Part shown: one piece after another, positions 42,311 through 51,281 of the stretch
How positions within the stretch are numbered: position 1 is the first letter of the stretch
How the letters are laid out: each line of letters opens with the position of its first letter
Source of the DNA: Scatosoma sp045654025
Lineage (GTDB): Bacteria; Bacillota; Clostridia; Christensenellales; Borkfalkiaceae
NCBI GenBank assembly: GCA_045654025.1
Contig: JAZOMO010000031.1
Span: 1 to 64,000, forward strand
DNA: 64,000 bases
Reading direction: 5' to 3'
The notes under the pieces: generated by a model
What the model was told of the DNA's origin: nothing
The model's input: the letters and a program-made list of their open reading frames with translations, nothing else
Database searches by the model: none
Position numbers and translations under genes: made by a program

Positions 42311-43282
42311 TTACTCTAAGTACTGGGAAACGGTATAGGACAGCCTATCCAAAACGTCCTCTAAATCCCCATACAGCATACAACCGGAAGCGCGCACGTG
42401 CCCACCACCGCCGTATACGCCGGCAATCTTATTGACGTCCGCGTAATTTTTGGAACGCAAGGAAATCTTGTACTGACCCTTTCGCATTTCCAAAAGCGCT
42501 GCCGCCACTTCCACGCTGTCCACGTTCAACGGAAAATCGACAAACCCTTCCGTCATCCCGTAATTTGCGTTATACTTCTTCATCTGCTCCTGCGTGATAA
42601 CGATTGCCGCAAAGCGGTCGTCAAAATAGTACCGCATCTTGCCCATCACATCTGCGTGCAGAGCGGCGCGCTCACGAGGCTGACTTTTGAATAGCATATA
42701 ATTGTAGCGACAAATATCCGCACCTGCCGCCACCAGCTTTGCCGCCGTCGCCAACGTTTCCTCACGCACGTCGTCGTGGGAGAAATTGCCAGAATCAGTA
42801 AGGATACCCATCAGCAAGTATTCCGCCATTTGTTTATCAATGGCCACACCCATGTCTGTGATGAGCGTATACATATTCAAGCAATTCGCCGCGCATTCAC
42901 GCACGTAGTTATGCTTTGCATAGCGAGGATTCGACACGTGATGGTCGACGTTGATGGTCGGATATTTTCTGCCCGCCGCACGGAAGGCATACGCAAGCTC
43001 GCCTAAGCGGCTCTCATCCGCGCAATCGACGGCGACATATACCTCCGCATCGAAAGGAGGCTTTTTGCACACCTCCTGCAACCCGTCTACAAACGCAAGG
43101 TTGGACGGAATTTCCGATTCGATACAGACGTAATTTTTGATATTCAGCGCCGTTAAAGCGCGCGAAAGCGCCATCGAACTTCCGTACGCATCCCCATCGG
43201 GACGAACGTGCGAGAAGATCGCGACGCTTTTAGCCTGCTTTAATATATGTGCTATCTCTTTTAATGATGTGTTCACACGCAT
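42311..43282 (-). CDS. nrnA: DHH-family phosphoesterase, NrnA-type
   Basis: 323 residues: DHH domain with SHVRPDGDAYGSS, VAVDCAD and VDHHVSN, and DHHA1 domain with YGGGGHVRASGC. NrnA degrades nanoRNA and pApA, the first product of c-di-AMP breakdown, and CdaA is encoded 3 kb downstream. Start ATG 43282 or TTG 43288; neither has an ideal RBS. Confidence 0.92.
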   Translation of the reverse strand: MRVNTSLKEIAHILKQAKSVAIFSHVRPDGDAYGSSMALSRALTALNIKNYVCIESEIPSNLAFVDGLQEVCKKPPFDAEVYVAVDCADESRLGELAYAFRAAGRKYPTINVDHHVSNPRYAKHNYVRECAANCLNMYTLITDMGVAIDKQMAEYLLMGILTDSGNFSHDDVREETLATAAKLVAAGADICRYNYMLFKSQPRERAALHADVMGKMRYYFDDRFAAIVITQEQMKKYNANYGMTEGFVDFPLNVDSVEVAAALLEMRKGQYKISLRSKNYADVNKIAGVYGGGGHVRASGCMLYGDLEDVLDRLSYTVSQYLE

Positions 43283-43294
43283 TTCCAAATCCGA

Positions 43295-43681
43295 TTATTC
43301 CTCGTCGGTGGGTGTTTCTTCGGATTTCTTTCCTTCGTTGATTTTCTTAAACAGCTCGTCCATCTTTGCGCCGTAGGTCATACTGCCGTCCCAAAGGAAG
43401 GTCAGGGAAGGCACGGTACGCATCCGCATCACCTGCGAGAGCTGATGACGGATATACCCTGCATTTTCCTGCAAGATTTCAAACGAGCGAGCTTTCTCCT
43501 GCTCGGTACTTGCATAGATACTGACGTAGATTTTCGCCGTCTTTAAATCAGGCGCAACGTCTGCCTCCGTGATAGACACCAAGCCCTTAAAATCGGGGGC
43601 TCTGTCCTTCAAGTGGCGGATAATTTCGCTGATTTCTCTTTGATACTCACCGTTTAAACGAGAGGTTCTGGACGTTTTCAT
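43295..43681 (-). CDS. rbfA: Ribosome-binding factor A
   Basis: 128 residues; 30S maturation factor. SRTSRLNGEYQREISEIIRH and the KH-like core (VSITEADVAPDLKTAKIYVS). ATG 43681 overlaps the infB stop (TAATG). Confidence 0.94.
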   Translation of the reverse strand: MKTSRTSRLNGEYQREISEIIRHLKDRAPDFKGLVSITEADVAPDLKTAKIYVSIYASTEQEKARSFEILQENAGYIRHQLSQVMRMRTVPSLTFLWDGSMTYGAKMDELFKKINEGKKSEETPTDEE

Positions 43682-46308
43682 TACGCTTTGATTTCCTCCG
43701 TGATATAGCATTCGATAATATCGCCGATGCGGATTTCGTTAAAGCCGTCGATCGCACAACCACATTCAAAGCCGTAGGAAACTTCCTTAACGTCGTCCTT
43801 GAAACGCTTGAGCTGTTTTACGCCGCCTTCGCAGATCATGATGTCTTCGCGGTAAATACGCAACTTGCCGCCGCGTACAATCTTGCCATCCAAAACGTAG
43901 CAACCTGCAATCGTGCCAGCGCCCGTGATATTGAACGTCTGACGAACTTCGCACTTACCCGTAAGGATTTCACGAAGCTTGGGCGCGAGCATACCTTTCA
44001 GTGCCGCTTCCATATCGTCAAGCAATTCGTAAATAATTCTGTACGAACGCACGTCTACCTTGCTGGTTTCCGCAAGCTTCTTTGCTTTCGTGTCCGGACG
44101 AACGTTGAAACCGATGATGATTGCGTTTGCGCTGTCTGCCAACATAACGTCGCTTTCGTTGATTGCGCCTGCCGCCGCATGAATAACCTTAACACGCACT
44201 TCTTCGTTGGAGATTTTCTCCAAGGACTGACGAACTGCCTCTACACTGCCTTGTACGTCGCCCTTTACAATGAGGTTGAGGTTCTTCATCTTGCCCTCTT
44301 CCACCTGCGCAAATACGTCGTCTAAGGTTACGCGCGTGGACTGACGAATCATGTTTTCGCGTTCCTTGTTCTTTCTTTCTTCTAATACCTGCTTCATCAA
44401 AGCCTGGTCTACGGCGATAATGCTGTCGCCTGCAGAAGGAACTTCCTCAAAGCCAAGCACGGAAACCGCCATGGAAGGACCTGCGGATTTGACCGCTCTG
44501 CCCTTGTCGTCGAACATCGCGCGGACACGACCCATCGTCGTACCCGACAAAATGTGGTCGCCCGTCTTCAGCGTACCCGTCTGGACGATGATGCTTGCAA
44601 CGGGACCCTTGCCCTTATCCAGCTTCGCCTCGATGATGCTACCCTTTGCCTGACGGTCGGGGTTCGCCTTCAATTCCTGCATTTCCGCAACGAGGTTGAC
44701 TGCATCCAAAAGATCGTCAATACCCATACCTGTCTTCGCGGAAACGGGTACGATCATCGTATCCCCACCCCAGTCTTCGGGAACAAGCTCGTTTTCAAGC
44801 AAGCCCTGACGTACTCTGTCGGGGTTGATTTCGTTTTTGTCCATCTTGTTCATCGCAACGATGATAGGCACGTTTGCCGCCTTCGCGTGGTTGATTGCCT
44901 CTACCGTCTGCGGCATGATACCGTCGTCCGCCGCAACGACCAAGATAACGATGTCCGTCACCTGCGCACCACGAGCACGCATTGCCGAAAACGCCGCGTG
45001 GCCAGGGGTGTCGATGAAGGTGATTTGCTTACCCTTCGCCGTAACGGTGTACGCACCGATGCTCTGGGTAATACCGCCTGCTTCGCCAGAGGTAACCGAA
45101 GTAGAACGAATTGCGTCCAAAAGCGAAGTCTTACCGTGGTCAACGTGACCCATAACGGTAACGACGGGCGCGCGAGTAACGAGCTTGGAGGTATCCTCTT
45201 CCGTCGTGTTTTCCTGCAATACGTCCTCTGCCGTCTTTTCAGGCTTGTATTCAAGATCGATTTCCATATCTGCCGCCATCAGAGCCGCATTTTCGTAATC
45301 AATGGAATCGTTGATTCCTTTCATGATGCCCATCTTGAACAGACGCTTGGAAATCTCGACAGCGGTCACGCCCAACTTTTCGGAGAGAACCTTCAAAGGA
45401 ATGTCCTCGGTGGTGACGACTGCATGCTCAATCTTAATCGTTTGAATTTCTTGGGTCTTCTGCTTTTTAGGCGAACGGACCTTTCTGTACCCCGTTCTAT
45501 CTTCGTCAAAATCCTCTACCGTCATACCCTGCTGACGTTGCAAAGTACGCTTGGAAAGAGGTTTCTTCTCCGAATAAGTCTTCTCGGTGTACGTCTTTTT
45601 CTTCTGCGCAGACTGCTTATTGTCCTTATGCAATCCGCCCTCTACCGCAACGGGCGCGGCAACAGTGCCGCCCTGAGGACGGTTTGTACGCATACCTGCC
45701 CCCTGCGTATTCGGTTTTTCCCCTCTGGGCGCATACGGTCTATCCCCCTGCGGACGAGCAGGTCTGTCCCCTGCGGGACGAGGACGATAGGTAGGCGCAG
45801 AAGTCGCGTTCTCCGCGCCGGGCTTTGCCACGTATTCCCCTTGCACCTGACCGTTACGGAAATAGCGAGGCGCTCTGGGACCAGCAGGTTTTGCAGATTC
45901 TTGAGGCGCATACACCGTTTCCTTTTTCGGCTCTGCTTTTTCCACCTTTTCGGTGGCAGGCTTTTCTTCCACCGTTGCAGGCGCATTCGCAACCGTCGGC
46001 TGTTCCACAACCGCTTCTGCGGTTTCCTCTACCGCCTTTGCTTTTTTGGCAGACTTTTTCGCTTCCTTTTCAGCCTTTTCTAAAGCAACGATTTCCGCCT
46101 GCTTTGCCGCCTCTGCCGCCGCCGCAGCCGCCGCAGCTGCTTCAGCCGCTTCACGTTCTGCCTTTTGCTGCTCCATCGCATTCAGCTTTTTCAAAATATC
46201 GTTTAAGCTTTTTTCCGTAGCGGAAAGGCGTTTACGCAACCCACCAAGTTGCGCCTCACCCAAAAGCTCTTTTACTTTTTCTACGTTCTTATAATCGTTC
46301 TTTGCCAT
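43681..46308 (-). CDS. infB: Translation initiation factor IF-2
   Basis: 875 residues. The first ~290 are low complexity: Ala/Glu/Lys-rich helix, then an Arg/Pro/Gly-rich tract (RPRPAGDRPARPQGDRP). G domain: VMGHVDHGKTSLLDAIR, DTPGHAAFSAMRARG, NKMDK; then domains II-IV with the fMet-tRNA-binding C-terminal domain. A dispersed-motif copy lies in the low-complexity tract. Confidence 0.97.
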   Translation of the reverse strand: MAKNDYKNVEKVKELLGEAQLGGLRKRLSATEKSLNDILKKLNAMEQQKAEREAAEAAAAAAAAAEAAKQAEIVALEKAEKEAKKSAKKAKAVEETAEAVVEQPTVANAPATVEEKPATEKVEKAEPKKETVYAPQESAKPAGPRAPRYFRNGQVQGEYVAKPGAENATSAPTYRPRPAGDRPARPQGDRPYAPRGEKPNTQGAGMRTNRPQGGTVAAPVAVEGGLHKDNKQSAQKKKTYTEKTYSEKKPLSKRTLQRQQGMTVEDFDEDRTGYRKVRSPKKQKTQEIQTIKIEHAVVTTEDIPLKVLSEKLGVTAVEISKRLFKMGIMKGINDSIDYENAALMAADMEIDLEYKPEKTAEDVLQENTTEEDTSKLVTRAPVVTVMGHVDHGKTSLLDAIRSTSVTSGEAGGITQSIGAYTVTAKGKQITFIDTPGHAAFSAMRARGAQVTDIVILVVAADDGIMPQTVEAINHAKAANVPIIVAMNKMDKNEINPDRVRQGLLENELVPEDWGGDTMIVPVSAKTGMGIDDLLDAVNLVAEMQELKANPDRQAKGSIIEAKLDKGKGPVASIIVQTGTLKTGDHILSGTTMGRVRAMFDDKGRAVKSAGPSMAVSVLGFEEVPSAGDSIIAVDQALMKQVLEERKNKERENMIRQSTRVTLDDVFAQVEEGKMKNLNLIVKGDVQGSVEAVRQSLEKISNEEVRVKVIHAAAGAINESDVMLADSANAIIIGFNVRPDTKAKKLAETSKVDVRSYRIIYELLDDMEAALKGMLAPKLREILTGKCEVRQTFNITGAGTIAGCYVLDGKIVRGGKLRIYREDIMICEGGVKQLKRFKDDVKEVSYGFECGCAIDGFNEIRIGDIIECYITEEIKA
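45690..45704 (+). repeat. Dispersed GC-rich motif, copy 7 (inside infB)
   Basis: GCATACCTGCCCCCT within the region encoding NTQGAGMRTN of IF-2. It sits within a small inverted repeat (ACGCA...TGCGT). Confidence 0.5.
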
Positions 46309-46336
46309 AGATTTCAGTCGTTTCCTCCATATATTT

Positions 46337-46669
46337 TCAGCTCAAGCTACCGAGTTCGATTCTCGTTAGGCTAGGCTCTTCCTCCAAGACGGAAAGAATT
46401 GCCTTGGCAAGATTCTGTTCTTTAATCGCCACCGCTTTGACCGCAGGCTTATGCAAAAGCTCCGCCAAAGCCCCGTCCGACGCCACGACCAACGGACAGC
46501 CCAAGCGCTGTTGCGCCTTCATCAGCGTCCGCGTAGAGCTTTCACCCAGCGCCCCGTCGTAGACGATTAAAAAGACGGATTTTTTCTGTTTTTCGATGTC
46601 GTCAACACCGTAGACGATCTTTCCACTGCGTACGCAAAACCCAAAATAGGAACTAAGCTTGTTATTCAT
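46337..46669 (-). CDS. ylxQ: L7Ae-family ribosomal protein (YlxQ)
   Basis: 110 residues: LSSYFGFCVRSGKIVYGVDD and the kink-turn-binding fold. RNA-binding protein of uncertain role; conserved between ylxR and infB. Overlaps ylxR by 4 bp. Confidence 0.9.
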   Translation of the reverse strand: MNNKLSSYFGFCVRSGKIVYGVDDIEKQKKSVFLIVYDGALGESSTRTLMKAQQRLGCPLVVASDGALAELLHKPAVKAVAIKEQNLAKAILSVLEEEPSLTRIELGSLS

Positions 46670-46926
46670 TCGTTCCCCTCCTCGATTTTTACGTACACCT
46701 CTTGAGGAACGGCGGCGGCAAACGCCTTATGCAAAAGCTTTTTGCTATTCAGTTTTGCACGGCATTCTTCAGCGGCGCAAATATACGCGCCACGCCCCGG
46801 AGCTTTCCCCGTATAGTCCGGATAAATTTCCCCGTCTGCGTTTCTCACCACACGAAGCATCTCCTTTTTAGGCTGCATCTGTCGGCAAGCAATACACATC
46901 CGAAGGGGGATTTTTCCTTTCGCCAT
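46666..46926 (-). CDS. ylxR: YlxR/RnpM family RNA-binding protein
   Basis: 86 residues: PLRMCIACRQMQPKKEMLRV and the GRGAYIC motif. Homologues bind RNase P RNA and modulate it. Between nusA and ylxQ, 1 nt after nusA. Confidence 0.92.
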   Translation of the reverse strand: MAKGKIPLRMCIACRQMQPKKEMLRVVRNADGEIYPDYTGKAPGRGAYICAAEECRAKLNSKKLLHKAFAAAVPQEVYVKIEEGNE

Positions 46927-46927
46927 A

Positions 46928-48019
46928 TTATTCTTCGTCTACCTGTTCTTCCTCTTCTGCCTCAGCAAGCAATGCCTGCGCTTCGGGGGAGGACGCCGCT
47001 TTTACGTCAATCTTCCAACCCGTCAATCTTGCCGCAAGTCTTGCGTTTTGACCGTCACGACCGATTGCCAAGGACAGCTTATCGTCGGGAACAACTGCCA
47101 TCGCGCTCTTTTCGCCACGCAAGGTAACCGAATTAACCGTTGCAGGGGACAATGCCTTGAAGATGAACGCCAAGGGGTTTTCATCCCAAAGAATGATGTC
47201 AATCTTTTCGCCGCCAAGTTCTTCTACAACGGCGTTTACACGCGAACCTCTGTTACCTACGCACGCGCCGACAGCGTCCACTCTTACGTCCGAAGAAGCG
47301 ATTGCAATCTTCGTTCTGTGACCTGCCTCACGAGCAACTTCCTTCACTTCGACGATGCCCTGCGCAATTTCAGGTACCTGTTCTTCAAACAGTTTCTTTA
47401 CCAAGCCGGGCGCCGTTCTGGAAACGACGATTTGCGAATTTTTGCCGCTGTTCTTAACACGCTTTACGAACACCTTGATGGTATCGCCCACAGCGTAGCG
47501 TTCGGTGGGAACACGGTCCTGCGGAGGCATAACGCCTTCGATTTTCTTATCGCCAAGCTCTACGTATACGTTGCGGTCGTCAATCTTACGAATGATACCG
47601 GTCATCAGCTCGCCTTCCTTATCCGAGAATGCAGAGTAGGTGCTGTCGCGTTCTGCCTCGTGGATTTTCTGCAAAATGACTTGACGAGCCGTCTGCGCCG
47701 CAATTCTGCCGAAATTATCGGGCTGGAAGGTACGGACGATGGTATCGCCAACCTTATGCGTAGGGTCAAGCGCCTGTGCGTCTTCCAAAGAAATTTCCTT
47801 ATCCCTGTCCTCTACCACTTCTACGACGTGTTTTACCGCCTTGAAGGAAATCGTACCGAGGTCGCGATTCATTTCCACGATGACCTCAACGCCGCCGTCG
47901 TACTGCTTTTTGTAAGCAGACGCCAAAGCGTTCTTTAACGTTTCCATAAATACCTCTTCGCTGATTCCCTTTTCTCTAACGAGATCGGTAAGAGCCGCAA
48001 AAAATTCCTTGTTATCCAT
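46928..48019 (-). CDS. nusA: Transcription termination/antitermination protein NusA
   Basis: 363 residues, the short Gram-positive form without the acidic C-terminal repeats. N-terminal polymerase-binding domain, S1 domain (GELMTGIIRKIDDRNVYVEL), then KH1 and KH2 (AIASSDVRVDAVGACVGNRG, LAIGRDGQNARLAARLTG). Confidence 0.97.
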   Translation of the reverse strand: MDNKEFFAALTDLVREKGISEEVFMETLKNALASAYKKQYDGGVEVIVEMNRDLGTISFKAVKHVVEVVEDRDKEISLEDAQALDPTHKVGDTIVRTFQPDNFGRIAAQTARQVILQKIHEAERDSTYSAFSDKEGELMTGIIRKIDDRNVYVELGDKKIEGVMPPQDRVPTERYAVGDTIKVFVKRVKNSGKNSQIVVSRTAPGLVKKLFEEQVPEIAQGIVEVKEVAREAGHRTKIAIASSDVRVDAVGACVGNRGSRVNAVVEELGGEKIDIILWDENPLAFIFKALSPATVNSVTLRGEKSAMAVVPDDKLSLAIGRDGQNARLAARLTGWKIDVKAASSPEAQALLAEAEEEEQVDEE

Positions 48020-48056
48020 AATTTTATCTCCTATTGAATTTCCTCAATTATTTTTC

Positions 48057-48521
48057 TTAAAAATCAAATTCTATCGCACGGTTAATTTTTGCGATTTTAT
48101 TCTTTTCCAGTTTAATGACGTTGCCGTTTTCTTCAATCGAAACGCAATGTTCGTCAAAGCCCACCAAGGTCGCCTCAAAGAACTTCTTTCCCTGCATGGG
48201 AGCAAACAGCTTTACCTCCACCTTTTTGCCCATGACTTTTTGGAAATCGCGTTCCGTTTTCAGCGGTCTATCGAGGCCGGGGCTGGACACGTTCAGCGTG
48301 TACGGCGCGCCCTGCGTCGGGTCTAACTCATCCAAGACGGGATCGATGGCACGGTGAAACGCCTCGCAAGTATTCAAATCCACCCCACCCTCGATATCAA
48401 TGTAGACGGTGAGCGCAGGCTCTCTGCCCTGCTTGAACTCAACTTCCACGATTTCAATCTGCATTTCGTCTGCAATCGGCTGTAAAACCTCTTGAATTTC
48501 CTGTACGCTTTTTACCTTCAT
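48057..48521 (-). CDS. rimP: Ribosome maturation factor RimP
   Basis: 154 residues: GVDLNTCEAFHRAIDPVLDE and YTLNVSSPGLDRPLK. First gene of the operon, RBS AAAGGGG, downstream of a promoter and a strong leader hairpin. Confidence 0.94.
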   Translation of the reverse strand: MKVKSVQEIQEVLQPIADEMQIEIVEVEFKQGREPALTVYIDIEGGVDLNTCEAFHRAIDPVLDELDPTQGAPYTLNVSSPGLDRPLKTERDFQKVMGKKVEVKLFAPMQGKKFFEATLVGFDEHCVSIEENGNVIKLEKNKIAKINRAIEFDF

Positions 48522-48541
48522 ACTACCCCTTTATAAGATTA

Positions 48542-48567
48542 TGAGAGTGGCGAACCCGCCACTCTCA
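48542..48567 (-). promoter_or_regulatory. Strong 5'-UTR hairpin before rimP-nusA
   Basis: TGAGAGTGGCG / CGCCACTCTCA, 11-bp perfect stem with a GGTT tetraloop, about 25-50 nt after the promoter and 20 nt before the rimP RBS. No U-tract follows, so it is not a terminator. Confidence 0.6.
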
Positions 48568-48594
48568 ATAACAAAAGTATTATTAAGTATTTTT

Positions 48595-48623
48595 ATTATA
48601 CCACCATTTTGGAGATTACGCAA
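48595..48623 (-). promoter_or_regulatory. Promoter of rimP-nusA-infB operon
   Basis: TTGCGT (48618-48623), 17-bp spacer, TATAAT (48595-48600). It begins 30 bp after the polC-like gene ends. Confidence 0.75.
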
Positions 48624-48652
48624 GCGTTTTGCCCTAATTTCTAAAAGAAATT

Positions 48653-50227
48653 TTAAAGGGGCAGGCTACCACGCTTTTTAATCAGCTCGACAAAAATCTT
48701 TGCCGTCGTCGCCGCGTCCTCAAAGGCGCGGTGGTGGTTGAAGTCAAAACCGTAATATTCCGCAATCGTGTTCAGCTTGTAGTTGGCAAGCCCCACACTA
48801 GCCAGCTGTTCCTGCGCTAAGGTCACCGTATCCAAGGAAGGGTTGGAGAACATATATCCATTTTCCTTGCCGTAATGGCGGATAAAACCGTAGTCAAAGT
48901 TGACGTTATGTCCGACTAAAATCGCCCCGTCGACGAACTTAAAGAAGTCCGCCATCACCTTATCGACCGTCGGCGCACCCACCAAATCCTCGTCGTGAAT
49001 CCCCGTCAGTTCGATAATCTTAGGACTCAGCCGTTCGTTGCAAGCAACGAAGGTGGCAAACTTTTCACGGATTTCGCCGTCGATGAGCTTGACTGCCCCG
49101 ACCTCGATAATCTTATCCATTTTACCCATGGACGGCTGCCAAACGAGCCCCGTCGTTTCAAGGTCGAATACGACGATTTCTCTGCCCTTGAGAGCCGCAG
49201 GCTTTTCCTCTACATCGAAAAAACCCGCCTGCTTGTATTCGACGTATTGTTCGGGGAATACGGTGTGATAAAATTTCGGTACGGGTCTTGAAGCCTTTAC
49301 CTTCGGCGTAAAGCCTTCGGGTGCGTGCCCAAGATTGATTTTTCCTGCCTTGAAGGAGGGATGCCCGTTAAATTCCTCGTTCATACCTAATATAACGATA
49401 CTGTCCCCCACCTGCAACTCCTTGATTTTATCCTCGGTCGCTTTCTTGGGGAAGTACGTACAACGGAGCATGCCCGACCCGTCGGAAATCGTCACCGAAT
49501 ACCGAGTTTTTTCCAGCTCTTCTCCCGTCTTTTCGTTGCGTTTTACGTACCGTTTTTCTTCCAAATAAGTGATTGCACCGCAGACGGCAAATTCCTTTTC
49601 CATCTCCCCAATGTCTGCGATATACACCGCATCCGTGGGGATAGTGTCCGCACCGTCAATCCGCTTATATCCCTCGATAGGAAAGGTGCGAATTTCCGAA
49701 ACGAAAACCTCTTCCTTTTCCTCGACAGGCTCGTCTAAAGTGGAAGTATCCCTCTGCTTTTCGACCACGCGTACGTCACCGTAGAACGTACCGCAATATT
49801 GAGAGGAAAGGTGTGCGCTGACCGCATCCATCAGCCTTCCAGAAGTGAAAAACGAACGCTCGTCCGCCGCCACCGAGAAATAGAAATTGGCACCGCTTTC
49901 TAATAATTGCACCGAAATATCCTCTGCCTTTAGAAACGCTGCCGCGGCAGGGAAACTGCCACAGACGAACGCAAAGATACGTTCACGCAATAAATCCTCG
50001 TCTAGAACACGCTTTGCAATCTTAACCCTCGCCGTAAACTCCGCAGGCAAAAACTCGCCTGAGATTTTGCACGCTTCCGTCTCCTCCACCTCGGTAAAGG
50101 AACGGTCGGTAATCAATAAAAATTCCGCCACCCTTTCCCTTTTATAGAGGTGTATACCCGTTAAGACAGCATTTCGAAGTCCGTCTAATGCGCGCAAAGC
50201 GCGCAGATATTCATGCGTTCTGTCCAT
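48653..50227 (-). CDS. PolC-derived DEDDh exonuclease with OB domain (polymerase domain absent)
   Basis: 524 residues in the canonical polC position (ispG-polC-rimP). Residues 1-180 are a PolC N-terminal-like region. An OB fold follows at about 210-300 (YSVTISDGSGMLRCTYF, VGDSIVILGMNEEF), then a DEDDh exonuclease at 349-515: FDLETTG with D355 and E357, GHNVNFDYGF with D445, and HHRAFEDA with H499 and D504. Full PolC (~1400-1450) continues with PHP and polymerase domains; here the chain stops at residue 524 and only 130 bp with a promoter follow, so nothing remains downstream. Active-site residues are intact. The start overlaps ispG by 17 bp. Confidence 0.85.
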   Translation of the reverse strand: MDRTHEYLRALRALDGLRNAVLTGIHLYKRERVAEFLLITDRSFTEVEETEACKISGEFLPAEFTARVKIAKRVLDEDLLRERIFAFVCGSFPAAAAFLKAEDISVQLLESGANFYFSVAADERSFFTSGRLMDAVSAHLSSQYCGTFYGDVRVVEKQRDTSTLDEPVEEKEEVFVSEIRTFPIEGYKRIDGADTIPTDAVYIADIGEMEKEFAVCGAITYLEEKRYVKRNEKTGEELEKTRYSVTISDGSGMLRCTYFPKKATEDKIKELQVGDSIVILGMNEEFNGHPSFKAGKINLGHAPEGFTPKVKASRPVPKFYHTVFPEQYVEYKQAGFFDVEEKPAALKGREIVVFDLETTGLVWQPSMGKMDKIIEVGAVKLIDGEIREKFATFVACNERLSPKIIELTGIHDEDLVGAPTVDKVMADFFKFVDGAILVGHNVNFDYGFIRHYGKENGYMFSNPSLDTVTLAQEQLASVGLANYKLNTIAEYYGFDFNHHRAFEDAATTAKIFVELIKKRGSLPL

Positions 50228-51281
50228 CGCCTAACAATTCCTTTAATTCCCGCAAGAAGGTTTCTCTTGCCTGCGCCGCCTCTACCTTCAAATAGGGCTC
50301 GCCCTTTTTAAACAGCAGGCAATAGCCGTTGCCACCCGCAATCCCAAGGTCAGCGTCCTTTGCTTCGCCAGGGCCGTTGACTACGCAACCCATCACCGCC
50401 ACCTTTGCTTTCTTCTTATAGGGCAGGACGAAATCGGACACCTCACGCGCTAAGTCCATACTATCCCAACCGCATCTGCCGCAGGTAGGACAGGAAACCA
50501 CCTCTACGTAGTCCTCTTCCAAGGCGCAAGCCTGCAAAATGCGCTTTGCCGCATACACTTCCTGCACGGGGTCATCCGTCAGGGAAACGCGCAACGTATC
50601 CCCCACCCCTTGTAAAAGGAGCGAGCCGATGCCAACCGCGCTCTTGACGATACCGCTGGCGGTCGTGCCTGCCTCCGTTACCCCCACGTGCAGGGGGTAA
50701 GAAGTACGATTTGCCAGTAGCAGGTACGAATTGACGGTCATCGGAACGTCCGAAGCCTTGACCGAAATCGCAATATCCTGCACCCCAAATTTTTCCAAAG
50801 CCGCCACGTTAAAGAGGGCGCTTTCGACCAGTGCCTCAGGCGTTCTGCCGTATTTTTCTAAAAAGTGTGGCTCTATACTGCCCGTATTTGCGCCCACACG
50901 CACGGGGACACCGTGCGCCTTCACGCAGTCAGCAACGTATCGAATTTTCTCCTCGCCGCCGATGTTGCCGGGATTGATACGCACCTTATGCGCGCCGTTT
51001 TCAATCGCCGCCACCGCCAGCTTATAGGAGAAGTGAATATCCGCAACAAGGGGCAAGCCGCACTCTGCTGCGACCTTCTTTACTGCCGCCGCATCCGCTT
51101 CGTCCGCCACCGCCACGCGCACGATTTCGCAACCTGCGTTTTTCAGCGCCGAAATCTGCGCCAAGGTCTTTTCAACGTCTGCCGTCTTCGTGGTCGTCAT
51201 TGACTGAATCCGCACGGGCGCGCCGCCGCCTAAGCTAACGCCGCCAACGCTGATACGTCTTGTATTTTCTCTGGTGGTCAT
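50211..51281 (-). CDS. ispG: (E)-4-hydroxy-3-methylbut-2-enyl-diphosphate synthase (flavodoxin)
   Basis: 356 residues; Fe-S enzyme of the non-mevalonate isoprenoid pathway. Cluster cysteines in VSCPTCGRCGWD and CVVNGPGEAKDAD. N-terminal TIM barrel with VRIQSMTTTKT. Overlaps nrdR by 4 bp and the polC-like gene by 17 bp. Confidence 0.97.
   Translation of the reverse strand: MTTRENTRRISVGGVSLGGGAPVRIQSMTTTKTADVEKTLAQISALKNAGCEIVRVAVADEADAAAVKKVAAECGLPLVADIHFSYKLAVAAIENGAHKVRINPGNIGGEEKIRYVADCVKAHGVPVRVGANTGSIEPHFLEKYGRTPEALVESALFNVAALEKFGVQDIAISVKASDVPMTVNSYLLLANRTSYPLHVGVTEAGTTASGIVKSAVGIGSLLLQGVGDTLRVSLTDDPVQEVYAAKRILQACALEEDYVEVVSCPTCGRCGWDSMDLAREVSDFVLPYKKKAKVAVMGCVVNGPGEAKDADLGIAGGNGYCLLFKKGEPYLKVEAAQARETFLRELKELLGDGQNA

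Noticed and set aside
44554..46083. 509-codon plus-strand open frame
   Set aside because: Antisense to infB, including its low-complexity part.
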